Below are positions 17,045 through 26,124 of a DNA stretch of 64,000 bases, piece after piece; the first letter of the stretch is position 1; each line of letters opens with the position of its first letter. The stretch lies in contig NZ_CP014504.1 of the NCBI RefSeq assembly GCF_001590605.1, positions 1,116,001 through 1,180,000 on the forward strand. The letters run 5' to 3'. Below the pieces are notes generated by a model. That model ran no database searches and was not told where the DNA came from. It saw nothing but the letters and a program-made list of their open reading frames with translations. The position numbers and the translations under genes were made by a program. This DNA comes from Pedobacter cryoconitis (lineage in GTDB: Bacteria > Bacteroidota > Bacteroidia > Sphingobacteriales > Sphingobacteriaceae).

Positions 17045-18268
17045 TTACTTCAGTTTTTCCAGTTTTAGTTTAATATCAGATCTATATTTTATGGTCAGTG
17101 CTTTTTCAAAATATTTAGCTGCGGCTGGCTTATTATCTTTTGATAAGTAATAATCGCCCATACTATCATAAGCATTAAAACTCTCAGGATAATAATGAAT
17201 ATTGAGCTTAAAGAACATTTCAGCTTTGCTATTGTCTTTTTGCTGAAGAAATATATAGCCCAATCTATTCATATCCTGTTCTGAAGGACGGACGTTATAA
17301 TCCATTTCATTCGACAAGGATTGGTAGTGCGAGCTGATTAATTTTTCCAACTCAGCTGTAGTTGATTTCTTATCGAAAAACTGATTTATAGGTTGAGTTT
17401 GTGGGAATTTATAGTGTCTGAAAATAAATTTTAAGGCATCGTATTCAGCAATTAAAGGAACGGAAGTATGATCTTCATCAGGATAATATTTAAAGCACCA
17501 CTTCAAGCCCTGGACTGAACTCAGTTGATCTGAAAGCGCTAGAATTGATCTTAGATGTTGCGTAACCTGCGTAGTATCTTGTCTGACCGCAGCAGTATCC
17601 ATTCCGGGATTTATTGTATTTGCTGCTCCCAGAAAGAGTGATGTTTTTATAAACTCTTTTTCCAGGAATACGGGCTTAGAATTAGTGAGTAGTTTACCCT
17701 GATCATAAGATATACTTGGATCAATTGCAACATATGCATTAAATAATGAGGTATGGTGGATTAGGATGTTCATTACGGTCAATCCTCCTAAAGAATGTCC
17801 TATCAGTGTCCGGTAGGGGGCAGCCGGATAATTTTTATCTACATAAGGGATGAGTTCCTTTTCCAGAAATGAGGTGAAATCCTCTCCTCCACCTGAATTT
17901 CCGAAGATTGAACTTTTGAAGGGTGTCAAATCTCTTGTCCTGTTTCCAGGCGTATTAATAATGCCAACAATGATCATTTCCGGGAAAATTTTATTGCCAT
18001 TAATTATGCTCAGCTGGTTGATCATGGCTGTTAAAGTCAGGAAATTATTTTCACCATCTAAAATATACATTACCGGATAATCAGTTTTGGAAAAAACACT
18101 CGTATCAAGGGGGGGAGTATAAATCCATAAAGACCTTTTTTCATTTAATATAACTGAATGTAAAGTATCTGTATGACCTATAGAAAGAGGTGGTTGCTGT
18201 TGAGCGTTTCCATACATTGAATTCACAGCGAAGACTACACTTAAGAAGAAGTTTTTCATATTTAGCAT
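17045..18268 (-). CDS. Secreted alpha/beta-hydrolase esterase (Fes/esterase-D type) with C-terminal TPR
   Basis: This 407-residue protein has a signal peptide (cleavage near GNAQQ). An esterase domain of the enterobactin esterase type follows, with YPVMYILDGENNF, the nucleophile elbow GHSLGG and an acid/His region ending near YPDEDHTSVP. From about residue 310 there are two tetratricopeptide-like units (NRLGYIFLQQKDNSKAEMFF; YDSMGDYYLSKDNKPAAAKY). Members hydrolyse esters including siderophores, but the substrate cannot be read here. The ATG at 18259 is an equally good start. It diverges from the acyltransferase relic. Confidence 0.85.
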   Translation of the reverse strand: MLNMKNFFLSVVFAVNSMYGNAQQQPPLSIGHTDTLHSVILNEKRSLWIYTPPLDTSVFSKTDYPVMYILDGENNFLTLTAMINQLSIINGNKIFPEMIIVGIINTPGNRTRDLTPFKSSIFGNSGGGEDFTSFLEKELIPYVDKNYPAAPYRTLIGHSLGGLTVMNILIHHTSLFNAYVAIDPSISYDQGKLLTNSKPVFLEKEFIKTSLFLGAANTINPGMDTAAVRQDTTQVTQHLRSILALSDQLSSVQGLKWCFKYYPDEDHTSVPLIAEYDALKFIFRHYKFPQTQPINQFFDKKSTTAELEKLISSHYQSLSNEMDYNVRPSEQDMNRLGYIFLQQKDNSKAEMFFKLNIHYYPESFNAYDSMGDYYLSKDNKPAAAKYFEKALTIKYRSDIKLKLEKLK

Positions 18269-18359
18269 CCAGCAAGGATACGGTACTTCAATATAGCTTT
18301 GAAAGAAATGTGACCAAATTGTTCTTTCGTGGGGTGAATGGTTTCTATGCTTATCTTAA

Positions 18360-18593
18360 CCGGCAGATTATTTCTGGGAGGTGGTGCCTCAGTATACTAA
18401 TTTTACAGAAGTAGTTGATTTTTTTGAAAGTAAGAGTTCTTGTTTATATATTGACATGGGACCTTCAGGAACCAGTGCTGCTTTTGTGAAATATATTTTA
18501 CATTTGGGTACTGCGTCTGAAATCTTTCAAATTAGGAGTCCTTATCAGGGAGAAATGAAACAATTGAAGAAGTTACGGGCTATTATAGGGTAA
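18360..18593 (+). pseudogene. C-terminal relic of a polyketide-synthase-type acyltransferase (AT)
   Basis: An open stretch of 77 codons with no natural start begins after a stop at 18357-18359. It reads PADYFWEVVPQYTNFTEVVD, then SSCLYIDMGPSGTSAAFVKY and ends EMKQLKKLRAIIG. FWEVV and the YIDMGPSGTSAAFVKY block are the standard end of malonyl-CoA:ACP transacylases, in particular the free-standing ATs of trans-AT polyketide pathways. The upstream AT body is absent and the 5' side runs into the promoter region of the divergent esterase. It lies 11 bp before an MBL-fold hydrolase and just ahead of a PPTase, two genes that often accompany such ATs. This looks like the scar of a deleted biosynthetic locus. 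Confidence 0.65.
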
Positions 18594-18604
18594 AACAGGA
18601 GCAC

Positions 18605-19258
18605 ATGGAAGTTAAACTTTTTCGGGTATCTAATGAACATATAAAAAACCAGTGTTATCTTATCTATGAAGGTAATTCGGGTATTTTGGTTGATCCTGCA
18701 TGGGATTATGAGTTGATCAATGATTTTTTGCAGGAGAATGAGATTACATTAAAGGGGGTACTTTTAACGCATTATCACCATGACCATACTAACCTTGCGG
18801 CGGCCTTTGCAGAAAAAAACGTTGTTCCTGTCTATATGTCTGCAATTGAAATCAAGGAATATGGCTTTACTGTTCAGCATCTGATAGCGGTACAGCACTT
18901 ACAAGAGTTTGTGGTGGATGACTTTAGGATTACTGCTTTACTGACCCCCGGTCATACTAAAGGCAGTATGTGTTATTGGATTGGCGGGCATTGTTTTACA
19001 GGGGATACTATTTTCATTGAGGGAGTAGGGATCAGCAGTGAGCTGAATGTCGGCTCTTTATTCAATTCTGTGCAATTTATAAAGCAATACTTGCCGGCGC
19101 ATACGCTGATCTGGCCTGGACACTCCTTTGGTCAGACTCCAGGTAAAGAACTTAACTTTTTGTTGAAGAATAATATCTATTTTCTGCTGAACAAGAAAGA
19201 GGCATTTATAGAATTCCGAATGCGTAAAAATCAACCTGATCCTTTTGCTTTTAAATAA
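18605..19258 (+). CDS. MBL-fold (glyoxalase II-like) hydrolase
   Basis: This 217-residue metallo-beta-lactamase-fold protein shows the metal-binding motif THYHHDHTN (residues about 56-64), the second histidine in TPGHTKGSMCYW, the bridging aspartate in FTGDTIF, and the last histidine in WPGHSFG. All metal ligands are present. Relatives include glyoxalase II and PksB, a predicted hydrolase of trans-AT polyketide clusters. Because the gene sits between an acyltransferase relic and a PPTase, a former role as thioester hydrolase of an assembly line is plausible. The ATG follows the relic stop by 11 bp, and the PPTase starts 5 bp after its own stop. Confidence 0.88.
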   Translation: MEVKLFRVSNEHIKNQCYLIYEGNSGILVDPAWDYELINDFLQENEITLKGVLLTHYHHDHTNLAAAFAEKNVVPVYMSAIEIKEYGFTVQHLIAVQHLQEFVVDDFRITALLTPGHTKGSMCYWIGGHCFTGDTIFIEGVGISSELNVGSLFNSVQFIKQYLPAHTLIWPGHSFGQTPGKELNFLLKNNIYFLLNKKEAFIEFRMRKNQPDPFAFK

Positions 19259-19263
19259 TATTT

Positions 19264-20025
19264 ATGCCCATTACTGTTGAAAAGATTGTTTTACAAAGAG
19301 CTAACGGTCAATTTCCTGCTGCTATTGCTATAGTGAGCCAGACATTGAGTGAATTAAAAGACAATCGCTATTCGTTTTTGCATCCCAATGAACTGAACTT
19401 CTTTGCTGCTTTCAAATTTGAGCGGGCTCAGCATAGTTATTTGCTGGGAAGATTTGCTGCTAAAAGTGCCTGGAGTGCTTTTGCAGAAAATTTTGCAGAA
19501 AATAACGTGATGACGGCAGTTGAGGTCACCGCTGGAATATTTCAGCAGCCAGTGCTGTATTTGCCTGATGGAGGAAATGTACAGCTTAGCATCGCGCATA
19601 CAGAAAAAATAGGAATGGCTATAGTTTATCCGGAGGGTCATCCGATGGGAATAGATGTAGAACTTATTAATCCGGAGCAAAGTGAAACGATCAGAGAGGT
19701 TGTCGGTTTGAGAGAACAGGGCAAACTCCATTTGATCCATAGTGATGTGCACAAAAGCCTAACACTTTTATGGACCATCAAGGAAGCTTTATCGAAAGTG
19801 CTAAAAACTGGTTTAATGACTCCTTTTGAACTGTTTGAAGTAGAGAATATACAGCATCTGGAGGATATCGTGATTTGTGATTTTATTAATTTTCCGCAAT
19901 ACAAGTCCTTATCATGGTTAGCTGGTGGTTATGCCTGGTCTATTGTTTTACCACGCAAAAGTAAAATGGACCTGGCAGTGATCAGGAAGTTATATTGGCC
20001 AGATCTGGCAGCTCAGGTATCCTGA
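19264..20025 (+). CDS. 4'-phosphopantetheinyl transferase (Sfp type)
   Basis: This 253-residue protein carries the PPTase signature: the first magnesium motif GIDVELI and the second motif WTIKEALSKVLKTG, with the usual preceding SIAHTEKIG segment. It transfers phosphopantetheine from CoA to a serine of carrier domains, turning them into holo form. The length matches Sfp/EntD-type enzymes. It is the only PPTase in this window, so it is a candidate activator of the NRPS carrier domains 33 kb downstream. It probably belonged originally with the deleted polyketide locus beside it. It overlaps the convergent DUF1963-like gene by 13 bp. Confidence 0.9.
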   Translation: MPITVEKIVLQRANGQFPAAIAIVSQTLSELKDNRYSFLHPNELNFFAAFKFERAQHSYLLGRFAAKSAWSAFAENFAENNVMTAVEVTAGIFQQPVLYLPDGGNVQLSIAHTEKIGMAIVYPEGHPMGIDVELINPEQSETIREVVGLREQGKLHLIHSDVHKSLTLLWTIKEALSKVLKTGLMTPFELFEVENIQHLEDIVICDFINFPQYKSLSWLAGGYAWSIVLPRKSKMDLAVIRKLYWPDLAAQVS

Positions 20026-20768
20026 ATAAAGAAATTACCGATTTCAATCGGCTGCTGATACTTTTTGATAAAGTTTCTTACGCTCGTAGGCAGGTATAGA
20101 TAACCAATTCCATCACTCCCTAACAAACCACTATGGATGGGGCTGATAGCTGAAATCAGTTTATCTTCTAGTTGCAAAATAAACTCCGGCCCAAAGAACC
20201 CTCTGAATACAGGGGCGAAATTTGTCATGATCTGCGGATCTATATTGATGGGTTCTTGCAACCAGGCAGGAAATTGTGCCCCAAATTTTGATGTGGTTAA
20301 TTTTGAACCTTCAAACCATTCTTGTCCTGCCGGAAAGTCATCTTTTGCTTCCTGTGCTGAGAATTTAGTCAACACTATTTTTCTTTCTGGAATAGGAGCC
20401 GGCAGATCTGCTAGCGCTACCGCTTTCCCGGTATCATAATGTAAAATAACTTTTACTGTACCATTCTTTAGTTTTTCAGCTTGTCCGGGATCATTGACAG
20501 TATAAAGACTTGGCATATGCGTACCAATTCCAAATTCCGGATGTATTTTAACAGCTAAAAATACGCTGATGCAATAATTGCTGTCTTCCAGTAAATTGTT
20601 AACAGCAAAACCGCTATCAAAAAGATCTTTCTTTAAAGACATTAAAAGCAGCATTGGTTTTTGTGTAACCGGACAAACAGGATAATCTGCTGTTTCAATG
20701 TTAGCTACTCCGCCAATACGGGAAGTATGCTCCTGTTGTCCAGAATTTGTAGTTGTTAGGTGATACAT
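20013..20768 (-). CDS. DUF1963-like conserved protein
   Basis: This 251-residue protein opens with HTSRIGGVANIETADYPVCP and then TQKPMLLLMSL. That resembles the family DUF1963 (YwqG), in which a Gly-Gly turn is followed by a WPxC-like segment and a hydrophobic strand. The remainder has repeated beta-rich parts. Function is unknown. There is no signal peptide or membrane segment. Its 3' end overlaps the PPTase gene by 13 bp in convergent orientation, which is unusual but small. Confidence 0.6.
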   Translation of the reverse strand: MYHLTTTNSGQQEHTSRIGGVANIETADYPVCPVTQKPMLLLMSLKKDLFDSGFAVNNLLEDSNYCISVFLAVKIHPEFGIGTHMPSLYTVNDPGQAEKLKNGTVKVILHYDTGKAVALADLPAPIPERKIVLTKFSAQEAKDDFPAGQEWFEGSKLTTSKFGAQFPAWLQEPINIDPQIMTNFAPVFRGFFGPEFILQLEDKLISAISPIHSGLLGSDGIGYLYLPTSVRNFIKKYQQPIEIGNFFIQDT

Positions 20769-20852
20769 AATTAGCTTAAACTGGCAGCAAAATAGTTATA
20801 ATCTTCGTTTTATTGCCTGCTTTCATTTAATTACCTACTTTAAGCGCTAGCT

Positions 20853-21227
20853 TCAGGCATTGATCATAGGTTTATATTTACCCCAGTTATCTCCGATGAT
20901 CCAAAGATTGATCAGGAAAAATGGCAATGCAATGGCTAAACCAGCTGGTTCGTAAATGGCGTTATGGATTATAATGCCTACCATTACAGGGAAAATAACA
21001 ATTGCACCAAGGGCTCTGTATTTTGGTAATATAAAAAGCAGGCCGCCTATGATTTCAACGATTCCTATAAACGGCACCAGCCAGGAAATTCTAACAAAAG
21101 CTTCCATGAGTTTCATTTGCTCCGCCGTCATTTTTGGCATAGGCATGTAATTGAAGAGTTTATTTAATCCGGCATTGATAAACATCAAAGCGAAAAGAAT
21201 ACAAAGCACAGTTTTTAAGATTTTCAT
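20853..21227 (-). CDS. DoxX-family membrane protein
   Basis: This 124-residue protein has four predicted transmembrane helices (about 5-22, 48-68, 73-92 and 98-112) and the motif FINAGLNKLF near the N-terminus, as in DoxX/YphA proteins. The glycine-rich IVEIIGGLLFILPKYRALGA is also typical. DoxX proteins are small inner-membrane proteins sometimes tied to thiol or quinone redox. No role can be set from context. It lies downstream of the AraC regulator (77 bp) on the same strand. Confidence 0.85.
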   Translation of the reverse strand: MKILKTVLCILFALMFINAGLNKLFNYMPMPKMTAEQMKLMEAFVRISWLVPFIGIVEIIGGLLFILPKYRALGAIVIFPVMVGIIIHNAIYEPAGLAIALPFFLINLWIIGDNWGKYKPMINA

Positions 21228-21304
21228 GTCAATTAGATTTTGATGGGATTTAAATTACTGTTTTATATTTGAAAATCAATGAGTTAGCGCTAAAAAAAAT
21301 AACC

Positions 21305-22150
21305 TTATTTTATGTGTTGCTTTCTGTATTTTGATGGAGACAGCTTGATAACGGCCTTAAACTGCTTGCTAAAATGTGCCCAGCTGTTATAACCACTATC
21401 GTAACAAATATCTAAAACAGGGCGGTTGGTCTCTCTCAAAAGTTTACAAGCATGTCCGATTCTGATCTCTTTGATGAAATCAAAATAGCTTTTCTTAATA
21501 TTCCGTTTAAAGAAACGGCAGAAGGCAGGGATGGACATATGGGTAATCCCTGCTACCTCTTTTAAAGAAATCGGATCGAGGAAATGTTTAAAGGAGTAGT
21601 CAATAATTGTTTCAATGACTGAGTTTTCTTCACCGCTGGTCATCGTGTCAAAAGCCGTTGTAATGGTTTTTTGCTGCGTTGACGTACTGATTTTTTGCAT
21701 GCAACTGATCAGGAGCAGAATACGCTCAATCCCTGTGGCAAATTCCAGTTTTCTGATTAATACAGCAATATCATCTGATAAGTTTTCCAGGAGTTGAATA
21801 CCTGTGGTTTTGCTGTCTAATAACCCAGCTATATTTTTCATTTCCGGCAGGGCCAGAAAACCTTCACCCCAGAAATCTCTCATAAAATGAATTACAATCG
21901 CACTTCCAATGGTGGTATTCTGTGATTTTCTAAACCAGTGCGGTACGTTGGTATTGAGTAAAAAGATATCTCCCTGTTTATATTCTCCAATATAATCACC
22001 GATCAATGCAGTTCCATTTCCTTCGGTAATCAGAATTAATTCACATTCCAGGTGCTTATGCCAGGCCGTTTCAAAATCAGGTGTTTTGTAAGTCCGGCAA
22101 GCGAAAGAGTTATATTCTTCTACATGAATTTTCTGAATGAGTGTCTTCAT
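21305..22150 (-). CDS. AraC-family transcriptional regulator with cupin sensor
   Basis: This 281-residue protein has an N-terminal cupin (about 15-90: AWHKHLECELILITEGNG, then GDIFLLNTNVPHWF) and a C-terminal AraC double HTH (about 180-280: SLKEVAGITHMSIPAFCRFF and DICYDSGYNSWAHFSKQFKA). This layout is usual for regulators of sugar use. The gene diverges from the GMC oxidoreductase-xylBA genes. A 10-bp inverted repeat lies between them, making it the likely regulator of that locus. The inducer is perhaps xylose or another aldose. That is inference from position. Confidence 0.9.
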   Translation of the reverse strand: MKTLIQKIHVEEYNSFACRTYKTPDFETAWHKHLECELILITEGNGTALIGDYIGEYKQGDIFLLNTNVPHWFRKSQNTTIGSAIVIHFMRDFWGEGFLALPEMKNIAGLLDSKTTGIQLLENLSDDIAVLIRKLEFATGIERILLLISCMQKISTSTQQKTITTAFDTMTSGEENSVIETIIDYSFKHFLDPISLKEVAGITHMSIPAFCRFFKRNIKKSYFDFIKEIRIGHACKLLRETNRPVLDICYDSGYNSWAHFSKQFKAVIKLSPSKYRKQHIK

Positions 22151-22176
22151 AAAAGTGGAAATATATGTTATTTAAC

Positions 22177-22229
22177 TGCTATCTGAACATGAAATAACGT
22201 TGCTGAACCTAATAAGTGATCAGATAGCA
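22177..22229. promoter_or_regulatory. Inverted-repeat operator candidate between AraC and the sugar locus
   Basis: TGCTATCTGA (22177-22186) and its exact complement TCAGATAGCA (22220-22229) are 43 bp apart, about four helical turns. The spacing would suit a looping or paired-dimer regulator such as the divergent AraC protein. Confidence 0.45.
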
Positions 22230-22372
22230 TATTTTTTTCAATAAATAACGGTTGAACAGGGCTTGTGTTATTCTGTAGATTTAAAACTAAGGAATTCTTT
22301 GACGCTGAGACAATTTTAACCTGAATAAAACCAAATATATTTTTATGAATGAAATTTCAATAAAAGCTGATT

Positions 22373-24052
22373 ATGGAAGATAGTACATACGATGCGATTG
22401 TAGTCGGGTCTGGTATCAGCGGTGGCTGGGCCGCAAAGGAGCTTTGTGAAAAAGGTTTAAAAGTCTTGATGCTGGAACGTGGTGGCCCTTATGATCATGT
22501 TAAAGATTATAAGACTGCACAAAAAAATCCCTGGGAATTTGAGTACCGGGGAGGTACAACAGCTGAACAGAAAAAGAATTATCCTGTGATTCATCGTGGT
22601 TGGGCAGCCAACGAAGCGGTAATGGATGCCTGGGCAAATGAGCAGGATTGTCCTTATACTGAAACCAAGCCTTTTACCTGGTGGCGCAGTTACCGGATGG
22701 GTGGCCGTTCTATTTTATGGGGCAGGCAGTCTTATCGCTGGAGCCAGATGGACTTTGAAGGCAATGAAAAAGATGGTATAGCTACGCCGTGGCCGATTGG
22801 TTATGCTGATTTGGCTCCCTGGTATGATCACGTAGAGAAATTTGCAGGCATCAGTGGTTCTATAGACAATATCGCGCATTTACCTGATGGGCACTTTTTA
22901 CCTCCTATGGAGTTGAATTGTGTGGAGAAGGATATGGCACAAAGAATAAAAAAAGAATACCATGAAAAGCGGCATTTAATTATTGGAAGGGTAGCCAATC
23001 TTACTGCTGCAATTCCCGGCAGAACTAAATGTCAGTTCAGAAACCGCTGTTGGGAAGGATGCCCATTTGGAGGCTATTTCAGCACCCAGTCTTCTACTTT
23101 ACCTGCAGCAATGAAAACCGGAAATCTTACGGTAAGACCTTATTCTTTAGTGAAACAGGTTCTCTATGATCAAAATTCAAAAAAGGCGACGGGAGTAGAG
23201 ATACTGGATACCGAAACTAATCAGACTTACGAATTTAAAAGCAAGATCGTTTTCCTTTGTGCCTCGACGTTGAATACGGCCTGGGTTTTATTGAATTCTG
23301 CGACTGATATCTGGCCCGGTGGTTTAGGAAGCAGCAGCGGCGAATTAGGACATAACGTGATGGACCATCATTATAATGTAGGTGCTTCAGGATCGGTTGA
23401 AGGGTTTGAAGACCAGTATGTGTATGGCAGAAGAGCCAATGGATTCTATATTCCAAGATTTGTGAATTTAGGAGGAGATAAAAGAGATTATCTGCGTGGT
23501 TTTGGCTATCAGGGTGGTGCAAGCCGGGAAGGTTGGGGACGAGAGATTGCTGAGCTGAATATTGGCGGTGATTTTAAGGATGCTTTAGCTGAGCCAGGAA
23601 AATGGACTATCGGGGCAAGTGGATTTGGAGAAATTCTCCCGTATCATGAGAATAAAGTTTCATTGGATAAAAATAAGAAGGATAAATGGGGCCTTCCTGT
23701 ACTGGCTATGGATGCGGAATTGAAGGAGAATGAGCTGAAAATGCGCAAAGATATGAAGGAAGAAATGAGGGCAATGTTTGATGCTGCAGGAATAAAAAAC
23801 ATCAAAACCTGGGATAATGGACATGCATTGGGGCATGGTATTCATGAAATGGGAACCGCCAGAATGGGAAGAGATCCAAAAACCTCTGTTCTGAATAAAT
23901 GGAACCAGGTTTGGGATTGTATGAATGTGTTTGTGACTGATGGTGCTTGTATGACTTCTTCAGCTTGCCAAAATCCTTCCTTGACTTATATGGCTTTAAC
24001 GGCAAGAGCAGTAGATTATGCAGTGAGTGAATTAAAGAAAAATAATATTTAA
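22373..24052 (+). CDS. GMC-family FAD-dependent oxidoreductase (sugar dehydrogenase type)
   Basis: This 559-residue protein has the FAD-binding Rossmann motif VVGSGISGGWAAKEL at the N-terminus, the MGGRSILWGRQ segment (residues about 110-120) of GMC enzymes, and a C-terminal catalytic pair in GIHEMGTARMG (His) and CQNPSLTYMALTARA (Asn). Close relatives work as the large subunit of gluconate, glucose or 3-keto-sugar dehydrogenases with a small lipoprotein or Tat subunit, and such a gene follows 4 bp later. No signal peptide is present, which fits export with a Tat-tagged partner. With xylB and xylA downstream, the substrate may be a pentose or its lactone, but this is not proven. Confidence 0.9.
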   Translation: MEDSTYDAIVVGSGISGGWAAKELCEKGLKVLMLERGGPYDHVKDYKTAQKNPWEFEYRGGTTAEQKKNYPVIHRGWAANEAVMDAWANEQDCPYTETKPFTWWRSYRMGGRSILWGRQSYRWSQMDFEGNEKDGIATPWPIGYADLAPWYDHVEKFAGISGSIDNIAHLPDGHFLPPMELNCVEKDMAQRIKKEYHEKRHLIIGRVANLTAAIPGRTKCQFRNRCWEGCPFGGYFSTQSSTLPAAMKTGNLTVRPYSLVKQVLYDQNSKKATGVEILDTETNQTYEFKSKIVFLCASTLNTAWVLLNSATDIWPGGLGSSSGELGHNVMDHHYNVGASGSVEGFEDQYVYGRRANGFYIPRFVNLGGDKRDYLRGFGYQGGASREGWGREIAELNIGGDFKDALAEPGKWTIGASGFGEILPYHENKVSLDKNKKDKWGLPVLAMDAELKENELKMRKDMKEEMRAMFDAAGIKNIKTWDNGHALGHGIHEMGTARMGRDPKTSVLNKWNQVWDCMNVFVTDGACMTSSACQNPSLTYMALTARAVDYAVSELKKNNI

Positions 24053-24056
24053 GCTG

Positions 24057-24623
24057 ATGGAAAGAAGAGAACTTTTAAAGATGATTGCATTGCTTACTGG
24101 CGGTGTTATTATTGGAGGTAATACTCTACTGACTGGCTGTAGCCCTGAAAAGGGGAAATTGCAAAATAAGCTGGTCTTTAGTCAGCAGGATCAGGATTTT
24201 CTGGATGAAGTTGCTGATACGATATTGCCTGCTACCAAGACTCCTGGGGCTAAGGCAGCTAAAGTAGGTGCTTTTATGACGGTTATGGTGAATGATTGTT
24301 ATGAAGAAAAAGATCAGAAAGTGTTCAGGGAAGGCATCGATAAACTCAATGCGGCCTGTGAAAAGATGCATGGCTGTGAATTTATGAAAGCTACGAAGGA
24401 TCAAAAACTATCCTTGTTGGGTATACTGGATCAGGAGGCTAAAGCCTATCAGGCTAAAAGAGGTGACTTACCTGCTCATTATTTTACCATGATGAAGCAA
24501 TTGACACTTTTAGGCTACTTTTCTTCAGAACCTGGTTGTACAAAGGCAATGCGTTATATCGCTGTACCTGGCCATTACGAAGGATCAGTTCCTTATAAAA
24601 AAGGCGATAAAGCCTGGGTTTAA
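24057..24623 (+). CDS. Gluconate 2-dehydrogenase subunit 3-like lipoprotein
   Basis: This 188-residue protein belongs to the gluconate 2-dehydrogenase subunit 3 family. It starts MERRELLKMIALLTGGVIIGG, which gives a twin arginine followed by a hydrophobic stretch, and a lipobox LLTGC with Cys28. The domain shows DFLDEVADTILPATKTPGAKAAKVGAFM and the end GYFSSEPGCTKAMRY, both typical. It would anchor and help export the GMC subunit encoded 4 bp upstream, as a Tat hitch-hiker pair. The next gene, xylB, follows by 5 bp, so the whole set is one operon. Confidence 0.88.
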   Translation: MERRELLKMIALLTGGVIIGGNTLLTGCSPEKGKLQNKLVFSQQDQDFLDEVADTILPATKTPGAKAAKVGAFMTVMVNDCYEEKDQKVFREGIDKLNAACEKMHGCEFMKATKDQKLSLLGILDQEAKAYQAKRGDLPAHYFTMMKQLTLLGYFSSEPGCTKAMRYIAVPGHYEGSVPYKKGDKAWV

Positions 24624-24628
24624 GACAT

Positions 24629-26104
24629 ATGTATTTACTAGGAATCGATATAGGTACATCTTCCATCAAGGTTTCGGTGGTGGATATTGCAACAAGGAAA
24701 AGGATTGCCACAGCGCAATATCCTGATGAAGAAGTTGAAATTAATTCGCTGCGGCCTGGCTGGGCTGAGCAGTCTCCTGAAATTTGGTGGCAGCATGTTA
24801 CTCAAGCTATACTCAGGTTAAATGCAACCGGGGGTTTTGATCCTAAAGCTATCAGGGCCATTGGTATTGCTTATCAAATGCATGGACTGGTGCTTGTAGA
24901 TAAAGACCAGAATGTATTGCGGGATAGTATAATCTGGTGCGATAGCAGGGCTGTTGAGTTAGGTGAAGAGGCTTTTACGGAAATCGGAGAGGAAAAATGT
25001 TTGCATCATTTGTTAAACTCTCCTGGAAATTTTACAGCTTCAAAACTGGCTTGGGTGAAGAATAATGAGCCTGAGCTTTATCAAAAGATAGCTAAAATAA
25101 TGCTTCCAGGTGATTTTATTGCAATGAAGCTGACGGGGAATATCACAACAAGTATTCCAGCACTGTCTGAGGGAGTATTCTGGGATTTCCGTCAGGATGA
25201 ATTATCAAAAGATATTATGGAGTATTATGGTTTTGATCAAAATATAATACCCGATATCCAGCCACTTTTCTCTGTACATGGGCAGCTTAATTCAGAAATT
25301 GCAGCACAATTGGGTTTACAGGAAGGAATTCCAGTCGCTTATAAATCTGGTGATCAGCCTAATAACGCACTTTCTTTAAATGTGCTCCGGCCTGGAGAGG
25401 TTGCGGCAACTGCAGGTACGTCCGGAGTAATTTACGGGGTCAGTGATGCCTTGATTTATGACCCGGAGTCCAGGGTAAATACTTTTGCCCATGTTACCTA
25501 TAGTACAACTCAAAAACACACAGGTATGTTGTTGTGTATCAATGGCACCGGAAGTATGTACAGATGGGCAAAGCATAATTTTGCACCAGATTTGTCTTAT
25601 AATGCGCTGAATGAGCTGGCAGCAACTGCTCCTATTGGAAGCAAGGGCTTAAAAGTTCTGCCTTTTGGCAACGGGGCAGAGCGGATATTGAATAATAAGT
25701 ATACGGGTGCACAATTACTGGGAATCGATCTTAATGTGCACGGAAAGCCTGAAATCTTCAGGGCGGTACAAGAGGGGATTGCTTTTGCATTTCGTTATGG
25801 GCTGGATATAATGCGGGAAAATGGAATGCAGCCAACAGTGATCAGAGCGGGAATGGCGAACCTGTTCCTAAGCGAGCTTTTTGCGCAGACATTTGTAGAT
25901 GTGACTGGCGTTCCTGTAGCGTTGTACGAAAATGATGGCAGTGTGGGTGCTGCAATAGGTGCTGGTATTGGTGCAGGTATTTTTGAAAGTGTGGAAGAAG
26001 CATTCCTCCATCATGAACCAGTCAGGTATTTAGAACCTAAAAATACAGAGGCCTATGAGCCTTTGTATACCGAATGGAAACTTTTTTTAAATAAAGCTTT
26101 ATAA
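24629..26104 (+). CDS. xylB: Xylulokinase
   Basis: This 491-residue FGGY-family kinase begins with the phosphate-binding [15 protein letters not shown]. The second phosphate motif is in [13 protein letters not shown], and the adenosine motif in [35 protein letters not shown] matches the xylulose-binding QMHG segment of XylB. It phosphorylates D-xylulose to xylulose 5-phosphate, the entry to the pentose phosphate pathway. xylA follows immediately, which settles the assignment among FGGY kinases. It is co-oriented and closely spaced with the GMC pair. Confidence 0.93.
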   Translation: MYLLGIDIGTSSIKVSVVDIATRKRIATAQYPDEEVEINSLRPGWAEQSPEIWWQHVTQAILRLNATGGFDPKAIRAIGIAYQMHGLVLVDKDQNVLRDSIIWCDSRAVELGEEAFTEIGEEKCLHHLLNSPGNFTASKLAWVKNNEPELYQKIAKIMLPGDFIAMKLTGNITTSIPALSEGVFWDFRQDELSKDIMEYYGFDQNIIPDIQPLFSVHGQLNSEIAAQLGLQEGIPVAYKSGDQPNNALSLNVLRPGEVAATAGTSGVIYGVSDALIYDPESRVNTFAHVTYSTTQKHTGMLLCINGTGSMYRWAKHNFAPDLSYNALNELAATAPIGSKGLKVLPFGNGAERILNNKYTGAQLLGIDLNVHGKPEIFRAVQEGIAFAFRYGLDIMRENGMQPTVIRAGMANLFLSELFAQTFVDVTGVPVALYENDGSVGAAIGAGIGAGIFESVEEAFLHHEPVRYLEPKNTEAYEPLYTEWKLFLNKAL

Positions 26105-26124
26105 AGCTGAATAAAAACATAGAT

